In this document: piece after piece, positions 43,871 through 55,118 of the stretch
How the letters are laid out: every line of letters begins with the position of its first letter
Numbering within the stretch: position 1 is the first letter of the stretch
DNA from: Fistulifera solaris
Lineage: Eukaryota; Bacillariophyta; Bacillariophyceae; Naviculales; Stauroneidaceae
Direction of reading: 5' to 3'
DNA: 64,000 nt
Assembly (NCBI GenBank): GCA_030295235.1
Contig: AP026167.1
Coordinates: 1 to 64,000 of the forward strand
Made by a program: the position numbers and the translations under genes
Notes under the pieces: generated by a model
Told to the model about the DNA's origin: nothing
Databases searched by the model: none
The model's input: the letters and a program-made list of their open reading frames with translations, nothing else

Positions 43871-44843
43871 TGATATCATTTAGTCTTCTCTGAGATACCA
43901 TGATAGGCATTCAATATTACGACGTCAATTTGAATACTTATTGTTTTAGCCTTACAGTGTGCCGCAATGGCGGTGACAACTCGTGTCGGGATTTCGTCCT
44001 TTGTTGACGTGTGTCGTGCGTCGCAACGTAATAGGCGGCGAGATTAAGTGCAACGGTCCTACAATTCGGCCCTACAAAGAATACAAGAATAAAAAATTGG
44101 CGACCACATCGAGCGACTCTGTATATCAAATACGTGCTCCAGGAGAAGATAATAAAACACATGGGAATTAACGGAAACATAATTTGTACTGTTAAAAACT
44201 CTATACCTCCTTTGTGTAGACATTTTTATCAATTCATTTTCTCGTCGGTAGTATACTGTGCTATTTTTTTATTTTGAAATTTTGACTGTGGCATAACCAG
44301 AAGCTGGGATGCCTGTAGCGAGGTCATTAGCATACATTGCGCCAGAGGGTAAGTCCTTAAGTCCTAATTTTTGGCGAGAAATGGCCCCCCCTCAGACTCC
44401 CCCCCAATGTCAAAGCGAAAAGTGGAACTTTTCGGATACAGCATAGAAAGTGAAGACGCGAGCGTTGCTGTCGAGTCACGAACTTACGGGGCACGACTTT
44501 GGTGAACGAGTGCAGCGGACAACGTATCATTACCACTGCGGAACCTATAAGATAGTCTAGCCTAGGCGGGGAATTCACATGCAAAAGAACTTATTTCTAT
44601 AAAAGATGAACAAAATTGATTCACCAAGTGGCAAAGAATTGGCACCAATACGTAGTCGGATGGAGGAGCACCAAGAGGCACGCGAGTAGGTTATCTCGAC
44701 GACTCTTGTGTGAGTTTGGCAGCATTATTCATAGAACGCGTCGTCATCAAGGATATCATCAAGATCTATTTCACGTTCATTGATAACATCATTGACCGAA
44801 AGGAGCAAGGAACTTTCGGCCTCAATGTGAGCAGCTACCGGCA
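43871..44843. other. Spacer, no supported gene
   Basis: Short frames only. A G/C-rich stretch with a C7 run lies at about 44380-44405. Nothing recognised on either strand. Confidence 0.4.
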
Positions 44844-46386
44844 TCACGTGACCACTATTGGGACCAAGTTTCTTCTTTTCAACGGCGTCGCATGGATGAT
44901 GGAAGTGGGATCATAGGGCAACAGGGCATCATCATTAGTACCATTCACAAGCTCACACAATACATCCGTGTGATCTGACAACAACAAGGCCGTGCGCTGA
45001 AAATTGGCAGAAGCACTTTCCATCAAAACCGTCTTCATTACTCTCGATCGCCAGGAACTACAACACTCTTGGATCAACTCCTTGGATTCGTGAAAAACTG
45101 ATTCAGCGTATAAACCTGATCTATGGTCGTTCCATCGGTTACTCGTTCATCGCGATGATTTACGACCGTCACCCGGCGGTTGCGGAATAACAACCGCTCT
45201 AACGACGCGAAATGTACTACCGTCATTTTTCCGCTATTCACGCGAAATGTTCGTAGGTTTGGGTGCCCCTCCATGGCCTGAAACAGAATCGTCAAGTAGG
45301 GAGTGTACTCCACTGCATACCGATTCTTCGATAAATCCAAAGACACCATACTCGGATTGTTTTGCAGGACACGGACAATGGCTGCGGCAATCCATGCCAT
45401 TTGGGTGTAATCTACTTCATGCCAGAGATCAATCTCGAGACCCAAGTGCTCAAAATGTCCTAATTGTGCCACGCGATCGAGAAACGTGACGATCGAATCG
45501 GACCAGTTTTCTGTGCGGGTAATGTGAATCGATAAGGTTAACTCTTTGGCAACAATAGGAAGTGTCTCAAAGTCCGTCTTTTCGATTTCATAATCGTCGA
45601 TCCGGTAATTGAGAGAATGTACTTGAGCTTGGAATGGGAGAAGGGCATCGGGGCGAAACATGTAGAGCTCGAGTTTCTCCACAACGCGCTCCAGTTGTAA
45701 GAGTCGCACATAGTTTTCAGTCGTAAAAGGGTTGCGACGATTGAAATGCAGACACAAGCTTCCAAAGATTGAGGTTCGTTGTTGGAGTGCATCGACAAAG
45801 GCCGTCCCACCGTCCGTAAAAGAAAATCCACCGTGAATGGTGCTAGGTGTATACAGATGGATTTTGAGAGGACCCGGGCGTGTCGCCATTCGGATGGATT
45901 GTTCGACTGTCCAAGTTTGGAATTCAAATTCCCAAACGCGATGCGGATTCACATCCAAGAAAGAATCCATTTGATCCTCTCGAATTGAATCCACGTCAAA
46001 ATTAAATTGCATCGAATCGGGTTCGGAATTCTGCAGTGACAAAACAAACGTCGCCGTTTCCGCAATGGCGGTTTCATTGAAGCCCATAATCGAAAAAATC
46101 GTGTGCTGTGAGGATAGGTTTGTTGAATCAGCCTACTTGTTGAGGGTACGTAGATCGATCTAGTGAAAGCCACCTCAACAACAATCACAGTCTGATTGTC
46201 ACGCCAAATACAGAATTTCGTACAATTACAGCTCAGCAACTCGTGTAGATGAGTCGGTTCTTGAACGAGTCGATAGATTGGTAGATGATTGCCGTCTTCC
46301 GAGGAGGATCGCTTCTTGATTGAAGATACTAATGCGTTTTGCTCCGAGGAAAGCTGTTGATAGGGGATGAGTTGCAAAAACTCCAT
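44844..46386 (-). CDS. WDL family protein, two frameshifts
   Basis: Starts MEFLQLIPYQQLSSEQ at 46386. N-domain: LPIYRLVQEPTHLHELLS, FCIWRDNQTVIVVEV. One base is lost in the A6 run 46093-46098, then SIMGFNETAIAETATFVLSL, VDSIREDQMDSFLDVNPHR, TWTVEQSIRMATRPGPL, DGGTAFVDALQQRTSIFGSL, ALLPFQAQVHSLNYRI, VAQLGHFEHLGLEI, LQNNPSMVSLDLS, LERLLFRNRRVTVV, DGTTIDQVYTLNQFF. A second base is lost in the A5 run 45093-45097, then SASANFQRTALLLSDHTDVL, CELVNG and the tail TPLKRRNLVPIVVT. Full length and free of nonsense codons once the two runs are allowed for. Confidence 0.87.
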
Positions 46387-47002
46387 TTCTTTTGCCTTTC
46401 GTTTTGCGATATAAACGAGGGGTGTCGAAGTGAAGCAGGTTGTGAGAGCTTCTTCGTCAATTAAACTAATTAGATCGACGTATCGTTGTTTTAATTATCT
46501 TGAAAAGAATGACAACAATAATAATGCGCCGCGTTTTTGGCGTTTGTCGTTACAAACCTCCGGGTCCTGACTGAACTGAGTCATGAATTAGATCTTTCGA
46601 AAATAATCTATCGTCGTGTACTTCATGAAGCCCTAAGCACGTCTATATCTTCGTAAAACAGATCCGTGAAGATAATTCTAGCAAATAATACCATTTGCAT
46701 TGCATGATGCGAGTATTTTATTTACATCAATTGTTGCGGATCTTTCCGCTTCTTGTCTGTCTTTACATAGCATGCACGTCTGAATGTCCAGTCATGCAGC
46801 CTGAAGAGAAACAAAAATAATGCAGTTAGCACTTATCTTCAACCTTATTGTGATTTTGCCATATTTTTTTTTGCACGCCCGCCCTCGTCTCCTATTTTTA
46901 TGTTGCTGTCATGCTGCTTCGACGACTCTTGTCTGCATTATCCCCATTTTTCACGTCTAGAGACTAATATCTTACCATAGAAGAAGAGAGGATTTTAGCT
47001 GA
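46387..47002. promoter_or_regulatory. Divergent promoter between two WDL genes
   Basis: Separates the minus-strand start at 46386 from the intact plus-strand gene at 47003. AACCTCCGGGTCCTGAC with GAGTCATGA at 46555-46585 matches 40055-40083. A T9 run lies at about 46865. No gene supported. Confidence 0.5.
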
Positions 47003-48664
47003 ATGGAGGAGCAGCGAGTAGACGAGAAGGAGGAGGAGGAACCGCTGCTAGTTTTCACTCGTGATGAGGAACTTTCGACAAGGCAACAAGAGTTCATTTC
47101 AAAATTGCTAATACACGCCCGCTTTTCTTCTCACTGTGCAATATACACGTTAACTCGAGAACCGAGCAGTTTAGATGATATAGATTTTCGAAAGTATGGA
47201 AATTCAATAAAAATCTGGCGCGACAATGAAACGTTCCTATCGATTCAAACCGCTGTTGCCTGTCGTCGAGTTTTCTATGATAAAGCACAATTTCCTTTTT
47301 CAGTGTTTCTGGGTCCCAATATGAGAGACCGGTTATACGGTACAGTGTATGGTACAACGGATGAGGCTGTCTTGGAGACGGTGACGTTTTTCTGCTCGCT
47401 TCCTCATTCGAATGTTGCCGAGTCAGTTCTTTGCATGAGCTATAATTTGATCGATACCGCAATCAACCTTCAAAGTGTGGTTGACTTTGCTGCCCTCCGT
47501 GAAGATCAGCTAATTCGCATACTACAGTCGAACCCGAAGCGGCAACTAGAGCTGGAAATTGGTAGCTGGAGCCTTGAACAGGCCAGGATTCTAGCGACAC
47601 AATCGTTTCCTTTGAATCTCAAGTTTACGAAAATCCGGGAAGGTTGGACTGGTATCGGTCCCAAAGATGATGGTTCCGAGTTTATTAATCATCTAGAGAT
47701 ACGAAGAACATGCTTTGGCTCTCTCACTGTGGGTGACCCTTACTCCCAAGGAACGCCACTGCCGATCAGCCGCGAAATGCTGGAACGGATCCTGAATCTG
47801 GAAGGGAAGATTGATACACTCACAATTGGCTTGCTAAATCCTGGTCAAGTTCTCCTTCCATTCTCCGCCAAGGTGAATGCACTTACCTACAAAGTGAAAG
47901 CCAACCACCTTCAGCCAAGCCATTTTGATACGCTGGACATTGCGACCAAACGTCTGGACTTGATTGTTCGGGCAGATAATTTGAGAGATTTGATGGATGT
48001 TTATATTTCATTCTGTGACCGAGTATCGGAGCTGGGTCACTTCGAAAGATTGGCTTTTAATCCAAAGGCTTTGCGGGGAAGCGACGCCATCACGGTATCG
48101 CATCTTGCACAAGCCTTCAGTAAGGCAATTCGTGGTAATTCCAATTTGACTTGCTTGTATATAGGCGTGATCGAACTTCTGCCCTCGTCGGACTCCCAGT
48201 TGATCGATTTGTTCAAGGCTCTCGGAGAGGCTGAAAAGCTACGTACAGTTTCATTACATCGCTTTCCTCTCGTGGAATATTATTCAGATGTAGAAGATTA
48301 CCACCGACTATGTCAACCTTTCTATTCGCTATTGGAGCGATTACTTTCCCGGAACCGCAAAATCACCGTTTTAGATATTGATGGCGAGAGAATTACCAAT
48401 GGAACGACGATCGATAAGATTTATGCTCTCAACTTCTTTTATAATGGAGCGGCAAAACTTTTAAAAGAGTCCACGGCAAGACGATCATCACTGGTGGTAA
48501 CGGCCTTGACAGAATCCGCTGCAGCAAACTTTCAGTACTCGGCGCAATTGTTGTCCTTTCACACTGACTTGCTATGGGAATTCTTAGAGGATGCTTTTCT
48601 AAGTGACGATGACAACGTTGATGCTGCAAGACCGGTGTTAGAGCAGTCCGATTCGAACCACTGA
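47003..48664 (+). CDS. WDL family protein, intact reference copy
   Basis: The only uninterrupted member: 553 codons, no introns. Acidic start (residues 1-15). N-domain 15-135: VFTRDEELSTRQQEF, YTLTREPSSLDDIDF, IWRDNET at 71-77, YGTTDEAVLETVTFFCSL at 116-133. Middle 160-320: DFAALREDQLIRILQSNPKR, ILATQSFPLNL at 196-206, FGSL at 238-241, LLPFSAKVNAL at 284-294. C-terminal LRR-like part 335-525: ELGHFERLAF, NSNLTCLYI, LRTVSLH, ERLLSRNRKITVLD at 445-458, NGTTIDKIYALN at 466-477, NFQYSAQLLSFHTDLL at 509-524. It ends in an acidic rather than basic tail. No signal peptide or membrane span, so cytosolic or nuclear. Strands of the type L..L.L recur roughly every 25-35 residues; a solenoid scaffold for binding is inferred. 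No catalytic motif seen. Confidence 0.92.
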   Translation: MEEQRVDEKEEEEPLLVFTRDEELSTRQQEFISKLLIHARFSSHCAIYTLTREPSSLDDIDFRKYGNSIKIWRDNETFLSIQTAVACRRVFYDKAQFPFSVFLGPNMRDRLYGTVYGTTDEAVLETVTFFCSLPHSNVAESVLCMSYNLIDTAINLQSVVDFAALREDQLIRILQSNPKRQLELEIGSWSLEQARILATQSFPLNLKFTKIREGWTGIGPKDDGSEFINHLEIRRTCFGSLTVGDPYSQGTPLPISREMLERILNLEGKIDTLTIGLLNPGQVLLPFSAKVNALTYKVKANHLQPSHFDTLDIATKRLDLIVRADNLRDLMDVYISFCDRVSELGHFERLAFNPKALRGSDAITVSHLAQAFSKAIRGNSNLTCLYIGVIELLPSSDSQLIDLFKALGEAEKLRTVSLHRFPLVEYYSDVEDYHRLCQPFYSLLERLLSRNRKITVLDIDGERITNGTTIDKIYALNFFYNGAAKLLKESTARRSSLVVTALTESAAANFQYSAQLLSFHTDLLWEFLEDAFLSDDDNVDAARPVLEQSDSNH

Positions 48665-48889
48665 TGCCTCTCATCAGCCGAAACAAAAAAGTGAGCTATA
48701 AGACTCCGCGCACAATATATACTTAGTTTTGTTGTTAGCACCGCGAGAATAGGCAAATGTAAGACCACGAAACAATTATGTTTTGAGGAAGTTGTTACTT
48801 CTGCGATTGTATTGCCATTGCATATTCTGAAATAACGCTTCCCTACTGTTAGCATTTTACAACGTTGCTCATATGTCCTTGTTACAAAG

Positions 48890-49860
48890 CGCCCCTCTCA
48901 TCAATTTCGTATGCTTCCCAGCAATCCACGGTTTCAATCCTCATTCGTTCAACATGGCCTTATTCGGTCACTCGATTCAAAAGCGCAATAAGATGTATAT
49001 CCATTTCTATGCGAATATCCTTTGCCGCAATGTTGTAAACTTTAAAATCATCCGTTTTCGTCTTCTTCATGTGGATTTTGTGTAACGCAGCGTCTCTACC
49101 GTGGCCACGAACGGAAGTAGCACCAGTTCGTCCAAGATCGACATGGACCGTTTCTCGAAGACATCGAGATGTTAAGAGTCATTGCAAGACCAAGGTGTCA
49201 TTCAAAGGTAAATTCTTGGGATCATAAGTAATCGATCTGCAAGGCACCAAATGACACCGCCGTCGGGCCCGTGTGTCCACAAAAGCCGCTCTATTATCGA
49301 CAAAGAAGAAATCGTCGACTAGGCTCGCCATGCTTTTATCTTTCAAGAGAGGGAATGTAGGAAACCTCAGTCTCAAATGACAGCCGTGACGCTGAAACAA
49401 CCGACTGCACCGTCCCGTTCGAAATGTCAAGATCCGTTATGGATTTGCGTCCAATCAAAGGATTGCTTAATAGTTTTTGGTAACCAAATGGAGATCCTCC
49501 GTGAATGTTTCTATGAGTCTTCCGCAAAAGATGGTCAAGGGGCCACACGTTGCGGCGATCCGTTGGTGGAAACGCCTTTTTGTTGCGAAGATCGCCGTTC
49601 GTTCAGAATACATTCGAGTTAATCGCCCATTTCTTGTTTAATGATTTCGACATTCCTTCGATTTCTTTTACCGAATAATGAGAACCAAAGCTCGCTTAGG
49701 AGTGAAGGTTGCAGCCTAAACGATCCGCAAATTCTGTTGTGTTCGATTAGGGAAAGGATCAATGCGGATGATGTGTAGCAATAATGAATCGCGAGACGAT
49801 TTTTTCGAGGCGGCCATGTCATCGTCGTCTTGCTTCATATTAGAAAGATCGGTCCGACTA
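48890..49860 (-). pseudogene. WDL relic, N-domain to LRR part
   Basis: Reading from 49860: MAASKKSSRDSLLLHII, FPNRTQQNLRI; from 49548: NPLIGRKSITDLDISNGTVQ, SVVSAS; from 49420: FRTGRCSRLFQRHGCHLRLR, VDNRAAFVDTRARRR (DGGTAFVDALE.RR block); from 49160: LDELVLLPFVATVETLRYT, DDFKVYNIAAKDIRIEMDIH, LIALLNRVTE. Many frame changes. No C-terminal RNR or HTD block can be traced before the intact gene's 3' end at 48664. An old, 3'-truncated copy. Confidence 0.7.
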
Positions 49861-49904
49861 CTACGTACGAGGACGATGAACTCGAGCTTCACGGGCGAAC
49901 GCAT

Positions 49905-51490
49905 TTAAGTTGGACCTCCGTGGTCAACGGCAAGGCCACTTTCATCTTGAATCAGTTCGCACACCATATCCGTGTGATGCGAAAGGAATAATGCACGGCG
50001 CTGAAAGTTTTTCGACTGGTTGCTTCCCATCATCGCCATTGCCACCAAAAATATTCGCACAGAGCTACACTCCTTCTTGAGCTCATCTGATTTGCAATAA
50101 AAGTCATTTAGGGCATAGAGCTTTTCGATTTTGGGCACATCTGATTCGGAGTGAAACACATTGATCTTACGATTCCGCGACAACAGTTTCTCGACCCACA
50201 AAAAATCCGGATCTTCTGATGGGTACTTTTTTATTATGAAGATACGCAATCCTTCGTGATCCTCCATCGCTTGGAACATACACCGCATGAAGGGATCCCA
50301 TTTAACTTCACAGGAACGACTGCTAAAATTGAGGAGCGAAAGTTGTGGATTGAAACGAATGACACGAATCAAAGCCTTTGCGACACGATTTATTTTGTCA
50401 AAGGACTCAGCGAATTCCACACTGCGCTCCTCATCTATTATGTCGGCGAATGCAAAACTCAAGGCTTTGAAATGGCCAAGCACGGCAAGTCGATTCAGAA
50501 ACGATACAAGAAATGCATCCCAGTCTTTTACGCTTTTCATGTAGAATCGAAAGTCAATATCTTGCGCCACAATGTCGAGAGAATCGACGTCGGCCCATTG
50601 AAGGTTTTCGCGTGGATATGATAGCTTAGTGCATTCACCGGAGCAGAGAAAGGAAGCATAACATTTTCCTCGTCTAATAAGCCTTCAACGACGAGCTTTT
50701 CAAACATGTTCGTGAGTGTAAAAAGCCGGTTGATGTTTGCGCGGCTGAAAGGTAAAACACTCTCCTTTTCCATCTGGAACTCAGTAGCAAATTGTCCAAA
50801 ACAAAATTCACGCTTTTCTAGTGCATCGAGAAAAGCCGTTCCGCCATCACTGAAACGAAAACAATTATCCCTTCCCAAACGAGACGCGCCTAGTGTCAAA
50901 TGCAAAGGATACGGTCTCGATGCTAGAATGACCGACTGCTCGGCACTCAAGGCTCCCGATTCAACGTAATAGTTTCGCGTAGGATTTGCGTCTAGTATGT
51001 GGGAAAGCTGATCTGGTTCAAGAGCGCACAAATCGAAGTTGTCGCATTCACGGTGCGGATCTTTAACAGTACCAATACGAAGCGAAACGATATATCCTCC
51101 CGATTGTTTTAAAGACCAGAAGAAGGCCGCCATCCCGGCAATTGCAGCGTCAGATTTACCGTAAATCCAACCCAATAGAAAAAGATGTTTGTTTCCACCA
51201 TGGAAAATAAAGCTAGCGCTTTTCTCCTGAAATGGTCTACATCGATAGTGAACCATGTTCATGGCGATCGAAAGACAAAGAATGGTTTGATTGTCTCGCC
51301 AAATTAAAATAGAGTCATCTTTTTCCCAGTCAAACTCGTTTAAATCCGTCGGTTCTCGCAACAATCGATACAAAGGTAAATTGCTCTCAGGATTCCGCCG
51401 AAAGGCTCTCTGCTCCGGCGACATTTCATCTGGCGGAATGAGTTCAAACAGCGGCGAAGAATCATCATCATTCATCGTTTCTGGCTCCAT
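49905..51490 (-). CDS. WDL family protein, one frameshift
   Basis: The first ATG is at 51490 (MEPETMNDDDSSPLFELIPP). Motifs: LPLYRLLREPTDLNEFDWEK, ILIWRDNQTILCLSI, GWIYGKSDAAIAGMAAFFWS, LEPDQLSHILDANPTRN, LSAEQSVILASRPYPLHL, DGGTAFLDALEKREFCFGQF, VMLPFSAPVNALSYHI. One base is lost in the T4 run 50605-50608, then DFRFYMKSVKDWDAFLVSF, RLAVLGHFKALSFA, IRFNPQLSLLNFSS, MFQAMEDHEGLRIFI, VEKLLSRNRKINVF, VPKIEKLYALNDFYC, RRALFLSHHTDMVCELIQD. The NGTTID loop is shortened and altered (ESDVPKIEK). It ends GLAVDHGGPT with no basic tail. Full length apart from the one base. Confidence 0.87.
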
Positions 51491-52438
51491 TTCACACAAT
51501 AGTCCGCAACAGACCAGCAGACAATGGATATGTAGATTATAATAAGGAAAGATGAATAAGAAAATAAGAAGAAAAGAAAAAAGAGAAACGAAAACGGAAG
51601 CAGTATTCTAAGAAAGAGCGCAGCTGTGCGTCCTTGCGTTGTACGCGGAGTATACCGCAGTATCGTACTGGATTCCTTTGTACTTTGTAGACTGCTGGAT
51701 GTCACGAGAACGCAGCTCTGCTGGGGTACATTTTGTACGGGGGCCTACTTGTACATGCGTGATTTCAGCGCGCGACGCATTTATGGGACTGAAACTGGTT
51801 TGAGTCTCGAGTAAAAGGGCGCCTCTTCCACTCTATTTTTTTCTTTTTGCGAAAAACTTCAAAGCATCATTGAACTCCAAGACCGATGGTATCAATATCC
51901 TTCTCGTTATGATCTGCAATGATGATGGCTATGTGATTTATTATAGGATGAAGCCGAATTTTATTGAAGATCAATATCAGGGTATGCTGCTCAGATTTTC
52001 TCCTCAAGAGAAGACTCCTCCTCAGCCAACAAACTTTCCGTCTCCTTTTTACTGTTCGCTGGATGGAGGTACCTGGTGAGATTCACTTCCATTTTGGTGA
52101 CTCGTTCATCAAAATAAAAATGCGAATATCATAAATCATTACGAAAATTTTACACTCGTCCTGAATCCTGAAATATGTCCGTTTCTCGCCAAGACTAAAT
52201 ATTCAGTCATGAGTCACGAGTGCGCATTCTTGCTCGCCACCCTATCGCTACCCGCCACCCAGTAACGAAACGACTAGCAGCTATTTTTATTCCTGCGATC
52301 AATGCAAAAATGCACAAACAATAATGAGTCTCAACAACAAAACGCTTCTCGAACAATAATACATAATACCATTTCCTTTATCCATTTTCGTCTTGCTGCA
52401 GTACAAACTACAAGTCTTTTTCTCTCTGAAACATCCGA
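51491..52438. other. Divergent spacer between two WDL genes
   Basis: Purine/A-rich at 51540-51600; GAGGTACCTGGTGAG near 52068 is one base off the 9-mer. AGTCATGAGTCACGAG near 52206 resembles a bZIP-type TGAGTCA site. No gene supported. Confidence 0.4.
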
Positions 52439-54019
52439 ATGGATCAAGAAAATCCTTTATTATTCCTCGAACTCATTCCCGGGCATCGCTTGACGGCGCG
52501 GCAAAAGAAATTACAAGCCGTCATATCATGGGCAGTGCAAGGACTTTCACCGATTTACCGCTTTCGGCGCATCCCGACGCATATTGCCGACTTGAAGCAA
52601 AACGACCGCAGTACTATTGCCATCTGGTGTAGTAATAATGAAACTCTTCTTAGTCTGAATGATCACGGCTCCATGGGTGTCAAACATTGCAACGTAGCCA
52701 TCGACCAAATGAAGGTTGCGATATACGGCTTTTCCGATGCGGCCATTGCCGAAACAGTCTCCTTCGTTTGCTCTTTAACATTTTCAGAAGACCCAAGTAG
52801 TCTCCGTATCGGCTCCGGGGATGGACGTAGCAATTTTAACTATGCTACGATTGCGCTGGCTCCGCTCTTGGATGCGAACCCACCGCGAAATTTGGATTTG
52901 CAGATTACCAATTTGACAATCGAGCAATCGAGAGATTTAGCGACACGACCGTATCCTTTGAATTTGAATTTGAATCTTAAGGAATTTTGTTTTTCGTTCC
53001 AAGACGGCGGAAATGCCTTTGTCAATGCGTTAGAGCATCGAACAACGCCTTTCGGGTCGCTGAGCATGACCTTGGGGAACAATGTGACACCTCCTGGCAT
53101 CCATCACAACAACGTTTTACGACTCTTTCAAATGGAGAAATTCGACAGACTTTACGTCTCGAATCCGGATCGAGACTGCGTCCTTCCCCTCCCTCGCCGC
53201 CAAAGTAAATGGGCTAGAATGTTACATTCACGCCAAGGATATCGCGCCATCCGATTTCGATTCACTCAACATTGTCGCCAAAGACTTGAATGTGAAGTGG
53301 AATTTGAGTCATGCGGGCAACTGGAGTGACATTTTGATAGCATTCTTTCATCGGTTGGCTACTTTATGTCACGTAGAGAAGCTCGCGTTTTCGGCCGCAA
53401 ACTGGGTCGCCATCCATGTGTTTGGACATGACGCCGTGGCGCCGGTTGCCGCGGCCTTGGTCCGCACCATTCACTCCAATCCAGCGTTGCAACATTTGGA
53501 ATTGAGTCATGTGCCAACGATCGGCTTGGATTGGACGTCTCATATGCAAAGTATATTCCAAAGTCTGGAGGAGCATCCCAGCATCCGCACCTTGATTGTG
53601 AGTGAGGTGATTCCGTTCCGAGATACACGCACGGACGAGGAACGTGAAGAGTACTTTTCGTGGCTCGAACATTTGTTGTCTCGCAATCACTACCTCACCG
53701 TATTGGATACTTCTGGGCAAAGGGTCACGAATGGATCGAATATCGACAAGATTTATCGGGATCGGTACTATCATCTAGCGGCGACCAAAAGTGCATACCA
53801 ACACTTTCGTCATACGGTTCACTTGTTGTCGATTCTTCACACCGATGCCTTGTGCCAGTTCATGGAAAATGTCGATCCGGGTGGGGCGTTGCTTCGCAAT
53901 CTGTGTTGGAGAGTGAGGCACAGCTCCCTGCACCAAACAGTCCTACGGTATTTCTCAAACGTAAATTGACAATGCAACCATCGGGTGATGAAGCGAAAAA
54001 GGTTCGAAATGAGAGTTGA
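52439..54019 (+). pseudogene. WDL family gene with two frame changes
   Basis: Starts MDQENPLLFLELIPGHRLTA at 52439. Motifs: PIYRFRRIPTHIADLKQ, IAIWCSNNETLLSLN, VAIYGFSDAAIAETVSFVCS, LAPLLDANPPRNLDL, TIEQSRDLATRPYPLNL, NALEHRTTPFGSLSM. Near 53195 the frame changes by one extra (or two missing) bases before AKVNGLECYIHAKDIAPSDF. Then FHRLATLCHVEKLAF, HSNPALQHLELSHV, LEHLLSRNHYLTVLDTSG, RVTNGSNIDKIYRDRYYH; the KES..RPLLVATALTE segment before the FRHTVHLLSILHTDALCQF block is shortened. A second change near 53890 leads to the tail FLKRKLTMQPSGDEAKKVRN, stopping at 54019. Probably a pseudogene, though only lightly damaged. Confidence 0.82.
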
Positions 54020-54173
54020 GCCTCGTTGCAGAAGAGCATTGTTGCCTTGCGTTGTCTAGCTCCTCTCAGTAGATAGTAGTAATATAATGCAAATTTACAT
54101 TACTTGACACCTAAAGCGACGACTACTTACTACTTTTTCAATCCGGATCTTAGTTCCAAGGTGGCGCAAAGAC

Positions 54174-54829
54174 CTACCGTTCTCTTTTTCGTTTCAAACG
54201 ACCCGATCGATGTGATGCATCAAAGCTGAGCGCTGTGCTGATTTCGTCCATGGTCGTTTCCTCAAAAGCACCTAGTTCAGCAAAATCCAACCTCTCCATA
54301 TATTCGCACAACGTGACCGTATGATCAAACAACAAGAGCGCTGCATGCTGAAACTTTTCCCGCCGTGCGTTTCGTTAAAGCCATTGGTACTAAAAGTGAT
54401 CGCACTTCGGTAGGCGCCTCGAGCAAGGACACGGATCCATTGTACAGTCGGTTGAGTGCATACAGTCGGTTAATGCGACGTCCGTTCGAGAGCGTGTCGC
54501 CCGATTCATCCAGTACTTCCATACTTCGGTTCCGCGTAAGCAACTTTCTCATCCAGGGATAAATGTTCGTCGTTGGTGGTTGACCTTCAACGACCAGTGT
54601 GCGCATACGTTTGTGCACTTCTAACGCCTTGAACACACCCTTGAAATGAGGAAGTCCAGTCAATGTTCCCATGATCTTTGCCCAAGGCCAAATGTGTCAA
54701 GTTCGGATTGCCGTGGATGACGCGTATCAGTGCTTCGGCTACCGGTGCTACTTCAGAAGCATCCGGAAGTTGGTTCGAGTCCGAGAAATCATCATCATGG
54801 TCGAAATCTTCCTCCGCATCACTCTCCAA
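54174..54829 (-). pseudogene. WDL C-terminal half with basic tail
   Basis: Begins near 54829 (MESDAEEDFDHDDDFSDSNQ), an acidic run like the insert in the 23966 gene. Then AEALIRVIHGNPNLTHLALG, a frame change near 54650, GVFKALEVHKRMRTLVV, MRKLLTRNRSMEVLDES, NGRRINRLYALNRLYNGS and VPMALTKRTAG. After another change LLFDHTVTLCEYMERLDF leads to the tail SGRLKRKRER, stopping at 54174. The N-domain and middle are missing. The 5' break lies next to the duplicated intergenic block at 54919. Confidence 0.78.
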
Positions 54830-54918
54830 GTCATTTACTCATCTTGTTTCTTGTTTCCTCTTGTTATGTTTTATCGGAAGAAACAAACAAACAAACAAAA
54901 AAAGCCCAAAAAAATTCA

Positions 54919-55080
54919 AAGAATCTCAATGAACGTCCGACTCAACGTCCGGGACTGAAATAATGTTCACTCGTGTGGTTGTATTTGTAAAATAGAAAGA
55001 TGTCGTACCAGTAGAGAGATAAGAGCTTTCCGTACGTTGCCTCATTTTTTCGTCTGCCCGTAAGCCGAGACGAAAAAGAT
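54919..55080. repeat. Duplicated intergenic block, copy 1
   Basis: Near-identical to 62229-62407. Shared landmarks: CAACGTCCGG/CACGTCCGG, GGGACTGAAATAATGTTCAC, TCGTGTGGTTGTATTTGTAA, ATGTCGTACCAGTA, TTTTTCGTCTGCCCGTAAGC. It contains two ACGTCCG units where the other copy has three related ones. Both copies lie between a minus-strand and a plus-strand WDL locus, so this is probably a divergent promoter duplicated with its genes. Confidence 0.85.
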
Positions 55081-55118
55081 CTTACGATTCGCGCGCAGTG
55101 AGATAATAATGAATAATG

